From Kalmusia sp. IMI 367209 (taxonomy: Eukaryota > Ascomycota > Dothideomycetes > Pleosporales > Didymosphaeriaceae), in contig JAPEUQ010000012.1 of NCBI GenBank assembly GCA_027946365.1, forward strand, positions 248,001-312,000: DNA of 64,000 nucleotides, written 5' to 3'. The notes under the pieces are model-generated. The model was not told the DNA's origin, did no database searches, and worked only from the letters and a program-made list of their open reading frames with translations. Position numbers and translations under genes: made by a program. The first letter of the stretch is position 1. The number at the start of each line of letters is the position of its first letter. Shown piece by piece: positions 46,120 through 57,687 of this stretch.

Positions 46120-46939
46120 CTTCTTACACCGAGGTCTAGCTCCACAGACCTAATAAATTTCGTAGAAAGAACCTGAATCTTGGATTACCACAGATGCAAG
46201 AGTATAAGAAAGCCGTTGGAAACGACTACCCTTGGGATGTTGACTAGGTAGAGAGTGAGAACCAAAGAGCGCGGGTGATGATATACCTAGCTCTAGCTCT
46301 GAAAGATTAGGTTGCGTCACCTGAGGCACCTCTAGGCATCCACCTTACTAGGACGTTGCCATATGCGTGCGATGTATAAACAATGATTGGATGTATCAGA
46401 CTTCAATGGCCGATTACGTGGCAAGACTGGGTTGGTCGCCTGTTTTTGGTTCGGTTAAGCAGCTACGGTGTGATCGATAACATCAACCAATAATCTGAGT
46501 AGAAGTTATTGGCTTACTGGCTGGAATGCTGATAATACAACAGCGCACTTAATATCAGCTAGCATACTCGGTAGATCATTTTCCACGTAGGCAGGGTTAG
46601 AATGAAGATCTCAAACTCGCTGCTCTAGCGCAGTGCCTTTGCGAAGGGACTCCGATAATATGAAGATATCAACCTAGAAAATTCAGAGGCATTTCAAGGG
46701 TAAGGAAGCCCTGCTCTCATGGCCTCATGACGAATCATGCTGATCCCAGAGCCGTGGGGATCTGCTGATGCTACCACAGTAGTAGTTACCGGGGACTGGG
46801 TACGCTGCTGGTATCCGACACTGCATAATATAGCTAAGCCTAGAACAGCCTTTTCCGGTCAATCGACAGCCAGCGCATGTGTCATATATGTCGCTTGTTG
46901 CATCTATCCACCCGATCGAAACCTTGAACGCAAATCAAT
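46120..46939. promoter_or_regulatory. Divergent intergenic region of the hydrolase-HEAT and DUF2235 genes
   Basis: 820 bases between two divergent start codons, so promoters of both genes must lie here. It is AT-richer than average. I see no specific motif. Confidence 0.5.
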
Positions 46940-48225
46940 ATGGCAAAGAAGAAGAAACTTATTGTTTGCTGCGATAGCACAGGTAGTAGGGAGATACTCG
47001 GGAAGCCTCTGAGTAATGTGTCAATTATTTCGCGTTGCATCAGGTGTCACGATGATGTGGGCGTATCGCAAATAGTATACTATCAGCCTGGAGTTGGCTC
47101 AGACAGCCAAAATCCTTTGCGATTGAGAAACCAAATGAGCGGATTAGGTCTGTCTTCAGCCCCGTATGAAGTGCTCCAAGTAGAGCTTACTTATTCTTGC
47201 TAGGAATTGACGAGAATATAATGGAGGCGTATGGCTTCCTCTGTAAAAATTACTGCAAGGAAGCTGACGATGAGATTTACCTGATTGGATACTCAAGAGG
47301 AGCCTTTACAATACGGTGCATCGCGAGACTTATAAAAGATCTTGGTCTCCTTACGAAAAAAGGATTGATTCGCCTGCGAGAATGCTTCGATTTGTGGAAG
47401 AGAGAAAAGAGTGTTACGGATCTGAAAGCAGACGACTTCTACGGGAATATCAGCATTCAAGCTTGCGCTGTATGGGACACGGTCAGTTCAATTGGGAGAA
47501 ATCTACGATTCGTCCATTCAGACCTATGTCCCAACATCAACAACGCAATTCAGGCTCTTGCTTTGCACGAACATCGCTTTGATTTTGCGCCCATCGTCTG
47601 GAAGCTTCCAGACTCAGGCCCATCCCAAAACCTAGAGCAATGTTGGTTTCTAGGCTATCATGGCGACATTGGCGGCGGTCGGGAAGAAGGCGCTCTCGCA
47701 CATTTTGCGCTAGTCTGGGTTATGACAAAGCTTGGTAAATACTTATCATTCGACTACAACACTATACGGACGGCTGGATCAGAACATTCTGGCTGGAAAG
47801 TCAAAGATTCCAGACGTGGTTTATATTGGATCCGAGGCTCGAAATATCGAGAACCGCGCCGTCACTTCTGGAGTGAAGCTGGTATCGAAACTGTGAATCC
47901 AGACTCATCACGTTCCGGCGAGACATTGCACACCAGCTGCGCGTGGTTATTGAATTCTGATTTTCCAGTCCTTCGCCGGCCGTACCAACTCGTAGGGTAT
48001 GAGCCTATTCGACGTATCTGGAGCTGTTGGCGCATCAAGGGTAATATTTTCGTCAAAAGAGACGGAACATACGAAATTGACGAAACTGCAACTGATAGAA
48101 AGGAGTGCAAAGAGATTGGAGATTGGCTTAACGCAGAGCTTGAGAGATTACAAGAACATTCATCACCTGATAGCGAAAGGCCCAAGACGATTATCGGCAA
48201 TTTACTGAGTATTCTTTCAACTTAG
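46940..48225 (+). CDS. DUF2235 alpha/beta hydrolase (Tle1-like phospholipase fold)
   Basis: Two exons, 46940-47147 and 47204-48225, with a 56-nt intron splitting a Gly codon (donor GTCTGT), give 409 residues. The N-terminus KKKKLIVCCDSTGSRE with SNVSIISRCI matches the DUF2235 opening, in which the first Asp is conserved. The nucleophile elbow is LIGYSRGAFTIR, with Ser at about residue 100. AVWDTVSSIG and WFLGYHGDIGGGREEG supply the conserved Asp and His segments. The same fold is used by bacterial type VI phospholipase effectors, and in fungi it occurs alone or as the N-terminal cap of NLR-like proteins. This one stands alone: after the domain there is only a short charged tail. It lies head-to-head with the hydrolase-HEAT gene, which suggests, but does not prove, joint function or control. 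Confidence 0.85.
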
Positions 48226-49221
48226 AGGGAAATGTGATCTTACCAATGCTAGAAAACACAGAGTACAATAGAGCTAGTTCACGGCATTGTTATACTGTTA
48301 TGTAGTCCTTTCTTTTCTTTTCTTATTTCGTTATGACTTCTCAATTCTATAGTCAGTGCACGCGTGGTGGACTTTGTCTGGTTCTCGGCCCCCAAACATT
48401 TGATAGTGCTTCACAGTGACAACGATGAAGGTAACGTATTGAGCAACTCTTCCAATACTAGACACGATGATGGCCAGGGTCAATTAATTTGTCAGCTCAG
48501 CATACCGACGGGGCGGAGCCGACGCCACCCGGCTCACCGGATGCACCTAGAATGAGCACGGTGATGGAGGACGGAGCAACTAGGCGACTCTAACTGGATT
48601 TCGCCAGACGCTATAGCTTCTAGCTTCTCTCTCTCTCTCTCTCTCTCTCTCTTACTGTGTTTGACGCTAGCTACATTCTGCGTTTTTCGTCTGCTTTATC
48701 GACTAAAGACTAGCCGCAGAACGGCTTCCTAAAAAGGCCTTCATCAGCGCATCGTACCAGTAAACTATACATATAATTAATAAGCTCGATCGTTGCGGAG
48801 AGGGCATAGAGACATCAAAGAGCTATAAGTTGGGAACAGCCAAGGCATGGAAGAATAGGGAATCTATCGGGCATGCAACGCTGTTAGTGCATTGGTACCG
48901 CGCGAAAGAAAAATTAACAGAATTGATGGCACCGCTTCTGCCTGAATTTTACACCTCGTCTTTTTTAAATGCTTCGTACCCCTGCTTATCGTGACATACA
49001 CAACACAAAAGGCGCTGCGTTACACTCGCTCATTTAGGAACAGGCATCAGGCTACATAGTGGGGTAAAGCAATCACACAAAGAGGCCACTGCACAACCCT
49101 TAGCCTTGCAGCAGCAGGTGCCTCCCCCGCCGTTCTTGCCTTAAACGTCCACTCGCTGTTGATTGAGCGCTCGACAAAAACTCTCTTCATTGCGGTAATA
49201 CTGCTATAAGACCTCGTTGTT
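48226..49221. other. Intergenic region with CT microsatellite
   Basis: 1 kb. Apart from a (CT)n tract at 48625-48652 I see nothing. The last 100 bases are the leader of the next gene. Confidence 0.5.
48625..48652. repeat. (TC)n dinucleotide microsatellite, about 14 copies
   Basis: An uninterrupted TC/CT tract of about 28 bases in intergenic DNA. It is likely length-polymorphic. Confidence 0.95.
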
Positions 49222-50499
49222 ATGACACAGTCTACCAATTGGACGGCACGCTTCGCCGAAGCTCTGAATTACGAGAAAAACGGCTACGCGACCGGTCCCG
49301 TCACCCAAGACCCCTTCTACACTGTCAGCGCGGAGTGGGATGAAAAGCCTCTGGGCACCATGTTTCGCGTCGAGGGTATGAATGCCTCTGCCTACACTCT
49401 ACCTCCAGGAATTTCAGGCATGCGCATGTTGTACCAGAGCGAGAACTTCAACGGCACCAAGACACCTGCATCAGGCGCCATCTTGTTTCCCTACTCTCCG
49501 CGCAAGACCAAGGACGGAACAGTTCCGGTTGTCGTCTGGGCTCACGGCACGTCAAGTCTCTACCCCAATGGCGCACCCTCGCATCTCCGCGACTTGTGGC
49601 AGCACTTTGTTGGCCCATTCCCGCTTGCTCTCCAGGGATACATCGTTGTCATGCCTGACTATGCTGGTCTTGGTGTGAGTGTCGACAGCAAAGGTAGCCC
49701 AATCGTTCACGAGTATCTCGCGAATCCTGCAGCAGCGAAGGATCTAGAATACGCTTTCAAGGCTACCAGGTCTGCATACCCAAAAGCAAGCCACGAATTC
49801 GTTGTTATGGGACACTCTCAAGGTGGTGGCGTCGTTTGGAGCTTTGCCGAGCGCATGCACACTCATCCCATGCAAGGCTACCTCGGTGTCATCCCCATCT
49901 CCCCCGTCACCAATATTCTCAGCGAGCCTATGCCCATGCGAGGTATCCTCGCTGCGGGTTCTCTTTGGGGCATGCAGAACATCTTCCCAGACTTCGATAT
50001 GAACTGTATCCTGAGCGACGAAGGCAAGGAGCGCATGAAAGCTGACAAGGACCTCGGCGGCAACGTCGGAATCACAAAGTTCCTCTACTTTGGCACCGAG
50101 CTCTTCGTTCCCGGATGGGAGGAGAACGAGCACGTCAAGCGCTTCAACGAGCTCGTTCACGGCGGCGGCAGGCCCATAGCAGGCCCCATGTTGCTCATCC
50201 AAGGCGAGACTGATCCGCTAATTTCCTTCCCTGTTGTGAAGGCGGCCGCTGAGGAGACCGCAAAGGTCTCACCAGATGTGTCCATCGAGTATCATCAGTA
50301 CCCGAGTACGGGTCATGTGCCAGCAAATTGGGTGTCGCAGCGCCTCTGGTTGGACTGGATCAAGGATCGGTTTGATGGCAAGGAGACTACAGCTGGGCTG
50401 AAGACCAAGATCGAAGAGTCACTGCGTCCCTCGGATGAGTACCCGGTGGATATGAACTGGTATGTGGGATATGCGACCGAGCCTTATCACACTCCGTAA
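49222..50499 (+). CDS. Alpha/beta hydrolase, secretory-lipase-like family, cytosolic
   Basis: Single-exon gene of 425 residues. The nucleophile motif is VMGHSQGGGVVWSF (Ser near residue 198), preceded by an oxyanion segment VVVWAHGTSS. The acid is in IQGETDPLISFP and the histidine in YPSTGHVPANW, in the right order for a lipase/esterase. The pattern (PDYAGLGV, a cap of about 120 residues, then the late Asp and His) fits the fungal LIP/secretory-lipase group, but there is no signal peptide: the protein starts TQSTNWTARFAEAL. It is therefore probably an intracellular esterase or lipase of unknown substrate. The C-terminus after the His is charged and conserved-looking. The gene has no introns, unlike most neighbours. 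Confidence 0.85.
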   Translation: MTQSTNWTARFAEALNYEKNGYATGPVTQDPFYTVSAEWDEKPLGTMFRVEGMNASAYTLPPGISGMRMLYQSENFNGTKTPASGAILFPYSPRKTKDGTVPVVVWAHGTSSLYPNGAPSHLRDLWQHFVGPFPLALQGYIVVMPDYAGLGVSVDSKGSPIVHEYLANPAAAKDLEYAFKATRSAYPKASHEFVVMGHSQGGGVVWSFAERMHTHPMQGYLGVIPISPVTNILSEPMPMRGILAAGSLWGMQNIFPDFDMNCILSDEGKERMKADKDLGGNVGITKFLYFGTELFVPGWEENEHVKRFNELVHGGGRPIAGPMLLIQGETDPLISFPVVKAAAEETAKVSPDVSIEYHQYPSTGHVPANWVSQRLWLDWIKDRFDGKETTAGLKTKIEESLRPSDEYPVDMNWYVGYATEPYHTP

Positions 50500-52198
50500 G
50501 CGGAGTACAACCTGAGGTGGTCTATAGACTGTGCAAGACAGTCTTATCACATTCCTTGAATAGACCACAAATAGTGTAGCAAATTAGATCCCTAGTTCCA
50601 CCCAATTAGACGTTCCAATACTGGACCTTTTCTGATCTTTTTGTCCAGCATTTTTATACTCCATGCCTTCAAAATATCTAGACTATTGGAAAAATCTTAA
50701 GGTTTTGTTGCGATTCCAGGCGAACACTTGCCGACCTCTTATCCAAGCACCGTAAAGCGAGCTTAACACGCCACTAAGAGAACCCCAAAGCCTATATAAC
50801 CCCATCGGTCCACGCCGCATCGTCGATGCTGCAACTTGTCTCATAAGGACTAGGTATGCACTTGATATATAGAGCCTCCGCGCAAAGTATTAACCCGCTG
50901 CTACGCCATTTCCGGAGTCAACTCGCTCATCGGCGAGCATTGACTATTAAAGTGAGAATGATCTACGAACTGGCGGTCAATGCTAGTGAATTCTATGTGG
51001 TGAGGTGAATCGTGGGCACTACAGCAACGTATGACGAGGGCGGCGGGAAGATTAGGAGGCTTTAGCGCTAATAAGGGAAAATAAAGCGAGGTTGTTAGTG
51101 TGCTGGATGGGGCTGTATAAATGTGGATAGTTCCCGTTGAAAAAAGAGGATTTGGAAATGGTAATGCGGGAAGATGCTCTGCTTGGAGCAACGTAGGAAA
51201 GAAAGCGTGTCGAGCGACTACCATAACACAACAACTTCAACCAGGAAGGACACGAGGTGGGGATCACAAACCTACATGCCCAAAGATAATACACAACCAC
51301 TTTAGAAGTTCCACTGGGACCGAAAACAGTTTACGGAGCAACTGTGTCTGGATATATTACTGGCTGGGTTTAATTGTCACACGGACAAGATCAGGATAAT
51401 ACCTACAACCTTATACGCTAAGTAGACATACAAGTGACGATAAAGAGGCAGAAAGGCGTCGTGCCTATCACATGACGTCTCGAGGTTATATAATAGCCAT
51501 ATTAAGAGCCATTCACAGCTTCAATACGAGATATAGTTACCATACTTCTAATGAATATTATTCAGGTTGGTCAGCTTCGATACGATGAATTATTGTGTTA
51601 TAGGTTTGGGCACATGCGCCTTTGTCGTCGGCAATCCTTCTTCACCACACGTTCGAGGCGAAAAGGGTAGTAAAGCAACACGCGGGGACGCGTTATCAAC
51701 GTTTCTGCTGATGCCCAGTACTTCTTCATTCTTACACTCAGCATATCACTGAGTCCACTTTCCTACGACGTGTCTGGCCCTCGATGCATTGCTCCTTCCT
51801 CGCCTTCACCCTCGTCAGTAGCGCACCCCACCTGCTTACAAAGGTTGCTTTCCCACGTTCTACTCCTCTCTTATCCATCAGTACGCGCCTCATTTCTGAA
51901 ACGTTAATAATAATTTCTTGTTACAGTGTTTGTATCGATATTAGATGTACTACGATGATTTATGAACTTTAAATACCGTCTACGATAAAGTTCCCAAGGT
52001 AAATGATTGATATTGATATCGTGAAGAATAATATCATTTCATATAAAAAAAAAAGGATAGTAGCATGGCTCGAACCCTAAGGAGCGTGGTATCTTTGCTA
52101 ATCCGAGAAATTAAATGGCCGCCAATTTGCTCAATTACGAGCACAGCCCGACTCAAGCTTTGATAGAAATACATGTTTGAGAACACGGTCGACATTAC
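50500..52198. other. Long intergenic region
   Basis: 1.7 kb between convergent genes, AT-rich especially from 51400, with an A tract near 52047. I see no coding signal. It may contain remnants of repeats, but no terminal repeats or target duplications are visible. Confidence 0.45.
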
Positions 52199-53843
52199 TT
52201 AGGAGACGGATTTGTTCGCCGTCTCTTCTCTTTCCTCGAGCTCCAACTCCTTCTTTTCGACCGCCAGGCTTCTCTCGACATCCTGCGCGCGCTGCTCCGC
52301 CGAAACGGCGCCGAACAAGACGTCCATGTCCTCGAGCGTGCGACCCTTTGTTTCTTTGATAAACAGAAAAGCGAAGATGCACATGCACAGACAGAAGATG
52401 CCAAACATGAGGAAGGTCCTCCAACCGATGTGGTTGATGGCCTCGGGCGTGATTTTGGTGATGACAAAGTTGAACAGCCACTGCGTTGCCGCTCCCATTC
52501 CGACGCCGTATGCGCGGAGTCGTGTCGGAAAGATCTCGCTGAGGTAGACCCACGGCACGGGGCCCCATGACGCCGAGTAACCGATGACATATAGATATAT
52601 CATCGCGACCATGGCGATCGAGGCTTGAGAGACGGTGCCTGATGAGGGGTTGGGTGGATGAGTGGCCAACACTGCCCCGATGATGAACATCATTGTCGAC
52701 ATCCAGAGTGCGCCAGCCATGAGGGACTTCTTTCGTCCAATGAAGTCGATACCGATGACGAGGAAGATGCCGGTTGTGATTACCTTCACAGTGCCATATA
52801 CACCTGTGGCGAAGAGGGAAGCATTGTTCTTGGATACTCCGACGGTTTGGAAAATTTGCGGCGCATAGTAACCGATGCTATTGTCTACGGTTAGTGACCT
52901 GGCTTCCCAAGGTAAAGTGTATCATACCTGTTTGTGCCGCTGAATTGTTGCCAAAACATCAATACGAAACCAGTAATGAAGCGATAACGATTTCCTGGTA
53001 GGAGACATTCGCGCCATGTGACTCCCTCTGTGGCATTCAGCTCTTCTTCGATGGCTGCACGGATCTCTGCGAGCTCTCGCACGACGTCTGGGCTGTCGAC
53101 GGACTCGCAGCGGATGTGGGCGAGACTCTCAGCAGCTTTAGTGTGCCGTCCTTTCTTCATAAGCCAGCGCGGAGATTCCTTCAGGAAGAATAGACCGAGA
53201 AGCATGATACCTCCGGGGATAAGTTGAATAGCAACGGGTATCCTCCATTGCTTGGTCGACGCCGGTATGTGCAGGGCTACACCGTAGTCGAGCCAGTATG
53301 CAAAGGTGCTGCCTATGACGAGGAATTCCTGGAAGAGCCCAGCGATACGACCGCGTACTTCAGGGGGAGCATTCTCCGACACGAAAACAGGAGTAATGGA
53401 CGACATGCCACCAATGCCCAACCCGGCGATGACTCGTCCGCCGTAAATCATTCCGATTTCATGATGTGCTGCCGTCTGGATGGCTGCACCAATGAGGAAG
53501 ATGACAGCGAAGAGCATGAGCGAGTAGCGACGACCGAAGCGCTCATTGAGAAAGGCGGCGGCGATTGCACCAAAGAAACATCCGGCAGTCAAGAGCGACA
53601 CCACGTTGGATGAAACGTAGGCATTCTTGGAGCTGGCAAAGCCAGACGAGTCGGTGGGAAGCCCAAAGTCTTTTTTGAAGGCTTTGAGCGAGAGGACGCT
53701 GCCCATAACACCGGTGTCATAGCCTACAAGGGTCAGACTGCGTTCACTATTCGATCACGTCACTTACCGAAAAGCAGCGAGCCCATGTAGGCAACGCTGG
53801 TGAGCAAGTACACACGACGATTCTTGAAGAATTTGGACGGCAT
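52199..53843 (-). CDS. MFS sugar/quinate-type permease
   Basis: Proton-coupled sugar-porter family transporter of the plasma membrane. Three exons on the minus strand (53843-53768, 53723-52928, 52877-52199) give 516 residues with phase kept. Twelve helices are visible. Family signatures are SLLFGYDTGVMGSVLSL (split by intron 1), NERFGRRYSLML, GGRVIAGLGIGGMSS, PPEVRGRIAGLFQ, LKESPRWLMKKGRHTKA, FWQQFSGTNSIGYYAPQIF and the C-terminal FIKETKGRTLEDMDVLFG. The start FFKNRRVYLLTSVAYMGS resembles the quinate permease QutD branch and some hexose/pentose carriers. I cannot decide the substrate. No quinate catabolic genes are nearby. The C-terminal tail is acidic (EKKELELEEREE) and coiled-coil-like. Confidence 0.9.
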
Positions 53844-55460
53844 TTTGACGCAAGCTCGTATGTTTCGACAGCCTCTCGAACTGTGAAATCGCTTGGAGCT
53901 TCGCTCCTTACATAGGAGCCAGCGTTGCTTACTTGCCACCACCTTCCCCAGACATGAGCAGTGCTAGTGGCCTGGAGAACCGAGCCTTGCCACAATTTCC
54001 CCACGTTTAGTCTTCCGCTAACCGCGAGAAGCACGCACATTGGAGCGACTTTGGCTTATTTCTTCCACCAGTCATTCGCCTATGGTCTTCGTACAACACC
54101 ACTGTAGAGAGACCTGCTGAAAGTATTCACGACGAGCGAAGAACATCGCGAACTCGTCGTTAGGCTTGCCATGGTGTTGAGTATCGCAAACAGAAACGCA
54201 TGCGGATGACAAGAGGCCAAGATGACTTGGCAAGGTCTTGTCCTTCGTACCCTTGAGGGTGCAAGCGAGCCTGCGTTTTCATCTATCCCAAGAGCGCCGA
54301 GGGCTGGGGGGGGGCGTTGTTTTTCGGCCGGCGCTAAGCTGGAGCCGAGAACCGACAACCAGGACAGCCCAACAGACGTGTCAACGACACTTCGGTCCTA
54401 GCGATTTCATGACTGGATAACTTCCTTCTGTCGCCGTGTAGCCGCCAGGAGACACCTGGACCCATTGTTCATGTTCCTCGACGCTCCTATGATGAAAATT
54501 GGAGCGCTATCATGAAGGCTTGGCGATGAAGTGGTTTTGAAACGGCAAGCGAGCAGGGTCCGCCAATCTCCTCTGCTAGGATTCCGTTTCACGGCTGTAA
54601 CACCACACACGGAAAAATTGCCTCCACCACACGCTACCTTCCCGCTCTTCCCACGCCCCATGCCTTTTTGAACCGAGATGACAGCCCGCTCGCAGACTCT
54701 GTGAGCGTCTCGCCGCAGTGAAGATTGTCATTCTGGAGTTCGGTGTCTGTCGTGAGCGGCTCGGAGAGAGCTGCGTGTATACTGTGTGCATACTGCGTGC
54801 ATAAGGCGCGGAGCATCATGGCATCATGGGACTCATCAAGGTAATACATGGCATAACTCATGCCTTCGATCCGATAGCATCATGAACGCATGACGTTTTG
54901 TTTGACGCCGAGGTATGTTGTTTTGCAGTCCACTCATTTGGTGGAGCTAGCTTGAGCGTTTCAGTTTCCTTCGAGACCCAACTATCATTCGACGATCCAG
55001 ACGTTCGACGGATCGGATTCATGGACATGCATGCAAGCGAAGCCATTTGGTACGTGCCACGGGCATGAACTCATCAAAGCCGCTTGGCCATGCGGTTGGC
55101 CAGCCCCATTTCATCGTTCTGCGGCAGCTATTGAATGCAAACCATAGCCCGATCCGTCGCTAGCCCTCACGAGATAAATGGGATATGCTTGGCGTCTGAC
55201 TAGAGCGCGGCAGCACGATGCAGGTACCGCGCTAGGGTTGTCATTTCCAGGCTCATGGACGCAATCCCGCGTACGAGGTGGGATGCGTATAAGAGCCTCA
55301 GCCTCTGCATCATGGGAAGGGCAAGCTTGAAGCTGCACTTTCATTTTCTACACGCTCTTTAGCATTCACTCGCTTTCTGTTTTCGAATATCCATTCGTCT
55401 ATCATTCTTTCGTTCATCCTTTGAAACATACTCTCACTATCCAACCCATCAACCAAGAAA
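53844..55460. other. Divergent intergenic region (permease / AA9)
   Basis: 1.6 kb between divergent genes. A poly-G run lies at about 54306-54315. There are only short frames of no recognisable family. The 130 bases before 55461 are pyrimidine-rich (CTTT, TTCATTC), typical of an AA9 leader. Confidence 0.45.
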
Positions 55461-56594
55461 ATGAAGACCGCTGTCGCTTTCGCTCTCGCTGCTGGCAAGC
55501 TCGCCGCTGCCCACGCCACCTTCCAGAGCTTCGTCATTGACGGAACCGACCAGGGCCAGCACAAGGGTGTCCAGACACCCTCCAACGCCAACAACCCCAT
55601 CCTCGATGTCACCTCTTCCTCTATGACCTGCAATGGTGGCTCTTCCACCGACGTTGACTTCATCGAGGTTACCGGTGGCCAGGAGATCACTCTCCAGTGG
55701 CATCACAACGACGGTGCTTCCACCTCCGGTGACAACGACGAGCCCATTGCCGCTTCCCACAAGGGCCCGGTCATGGTCTACCTTGCTCCTGCCGAGTCCA
55801 ACGGTGAGGGTGCCGTCTGGGTCAAGCTCCAGGAGGATGGTTTGACCGGCTCCACCTGGGGTGTTGACAACTTCATCACGAACAAGGGCCAGATCAAGGT
55901 CACCCTCCCTGATCTCGCTGCTGGCGAGTACCTCATCCGTCCTGAGATCATCGCTCTCCATGAGGCCAGCACCCAGGGCAAGGCCCAGTTCTACAACGGT
56001 TGCGGTCAGATCAAGGTCACTTCGTCTGGCTCGGCTTCCCTTCCGTCTGGTGTCGACATGACCAAGGCGTACTCCGCTACCGACCCAGGTGTTCTCTGCA
56101 ACATCTACGGTGGAGCCGTCTCCTGCACTGCTGATGGCAGCGCTGGATACGAAATCCCCGGTCCCGCTGTCTGGGACGGCGCCTCCAGCTCTGGTGGCAA
56201 CTCTGGCAGCACTCCCGCTTCTTCCGCTGCCCCCGTCGCCTCGGCCAGTGCTACCGCTGCTGCTTCTTCCTCCGCTGCTCCTGTCTCTTCCTCTGCCCCT
56301 GTTGCTTCTTCAGTTGCTTCTTCAGCCCCTGTCGCTAGCTCCACCGTCATCGCCGCCCCGGCTCCCACCATCACCGGCGGCTACGAGACTGGCACCAAGC
56401 CCTCTGCCACCCAGAGCGCCGCCCAGCCCACCGCCACCGCCGTCGAGACCGGCAGCGGCTCTGACTCTGGCCTCCCCGAGACCTTCACCATCTCCGAGTT
56501 CATTGCCTGGCTCGAGACCAAGACCGGCTCTGCCACCGCCAAGCGCTTCGCTCGCGCTTTCGCTCGCCGTGCTCATGCCCGTGACTTCGCTTAA
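55461..56594 (+). CDS. Secreted AA9 lytic polysaccharide monooxygenase (formerly GH61)
   Basis: Copper enzyme that oxidatively cleaves cellulose or related glucans outside the cell. Single exon, 377 residues. The signal peptide ends at about residue 17 (LAAA), leaving His18 as the N-terminal copper ligand, as the family needs. The second histidine is His100 in IAASHKGPVMVYLA. The axial tyrosine is Tyr178 in KAQFYNGCGQIKV, with the conserved Gln176 and His167 (EIIALH) alongside. Cys57 and Cys181 can form the family disulphide. A Ser/Ala/Pro-rich linker (about residues 240-345) follows, but no CBM1 domain. Instead the protein ends in ETFTISEFIAWLETK and an Arg/Ala-rich tail. It has strong codon bias toward C-ending codons, fitting high expression. 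The regioselectivity cannot be read from sequence. Confidence 0.93.
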   Translation: MKTAVAFALAAGKLAAAHATFQSFVIDGTDQGQHKGVQTPSNANNPILDVTSSSMTCNGGSSTDVDFIEVTGGQEITLQWHHNDGASTSGDNDEPIAASHKGPVMVYLAPAESNGEGAVWVKLQEDGLTGSTWGVDNFITNKGQIKVTLPDLAAGEYLIRPEIIALHEASTQGKAQFYNGCGQIKVTSSGSASLPSGVDMTKAYSATDPGVLCNIYGGAVSCTADGSAGYEIPGPAVWDGASSSGGNSGSTPASSAAPVASASATAAASSSAAPVSSSAPVASSVASSAPVASSTVIAAPAPTITGGYETGTKPSATQSAAQPTATAVETGSGSDSGLPETFTISEFIAWLETKTGSATAKRFARAFARRAHARDFA

Positions 56595-57687
56595 GCGCGT
56601 CACCCTTTTTAACGATCTTCGACTTTCTCGTATCTTCATGTATACGAGCTGGATATTTTTGAGAGTATGTTCTTGGATACAGGCAAGGCCTAGACCTATT
56701 TTTTGCATGTGCGCTGCTGATGCGGGCACGACTTCTTTTCTGTGTAAATAGCATTTCATGACGAATGGAATCGAAAAGTTCATCTGTGTGATATTGTTTT
56801 GTTACTTTCGTGCTGCTGTGAAATGTATAATTGTTTGGCGGGATGGATGTGGCGACCTGCTTGGCGTGGTAAATACCCAGCCTTGGATACGCTTTGCCCG
56901 ATATCATTGCTAGTAATGTCCTTGCATTGCCTACGCCCCCAAGTATGCCACCAGTCTGCTCTGATATAGCTTCTTGTCTGCAAGCTTGGGAGATCTACAT
57001 GTAATTGTGAGCAGCCTAACAAAATGGCTTTGAGTTCACTATTATCTCTTCTCAAAGCATACTTCTCATACGACAGGCATGTGATAGGTACCTGCTTGTC
57101 GGACTTTTTAGTTGTTTACGTTGTTTGGGCGTAAAGTAAACGTGAGATCCGCGGTCCGATAGTTGATGCGTATGGGAGGGGGTAGAATACCTGCTAAAAT
57201 CTCGAAGTACTTGGTAATCTAGAGTGTATCATTCGTGAATGTTGCTATTGTACTGATTAGTTGTAAGATGAACCAGTAGTGTCTGCGCAGAGGAGCACGG
57301 CCACGAAGTAGTACGCCTGCTGAAGTGTCGCGATAAAATGAGGCTGTGAGAACCAGAAATGGTTGCCTTGTAATTCCATTTATTTTTGGATAGTCAACCA
57401 AGGCGTATATATCCCTTGTGTAGCAATTGTTCATCACTGAAGGCACACGGGGGCTGTTCTTGTGGTCACACAGCGGAAATCGTCAGTGCGCGAAGATGAC
57501 TCAGCCGCGCATCCGGCACATTCTCGCTGCGCTGTCGCCATTCCGGTCCCGCTTTCCGAAAGCCGAAAGCGCAGCAAATGACTTTGAAATCACAAGGCGC
57601 AGACCGATGACACTCAACACTCCCACAACGACACATATGTACACTCTCCCACCATAAACCTATGCTCCACTACCACGCCCCAATACC
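56595..57687. other. Intergenic region
   Basis: 1.1 kb between genes on the same strand. I see no gene. It is AT-rich around 56800-57450. Confidence 0.5.

Noticed and set aside
50500..52198. Possible transposon remnant in AT-rich DNA
   Set aside because: No terminal repeats, no target-site duplication and no transposase or reverse-transcriptase motif in any frame.
56089..56751. 220-residue Pro/Leu/Ser-rich plus-strand frame
   Set aside because: Frame-shifted shadow of the AA9 linker; no independent signal.
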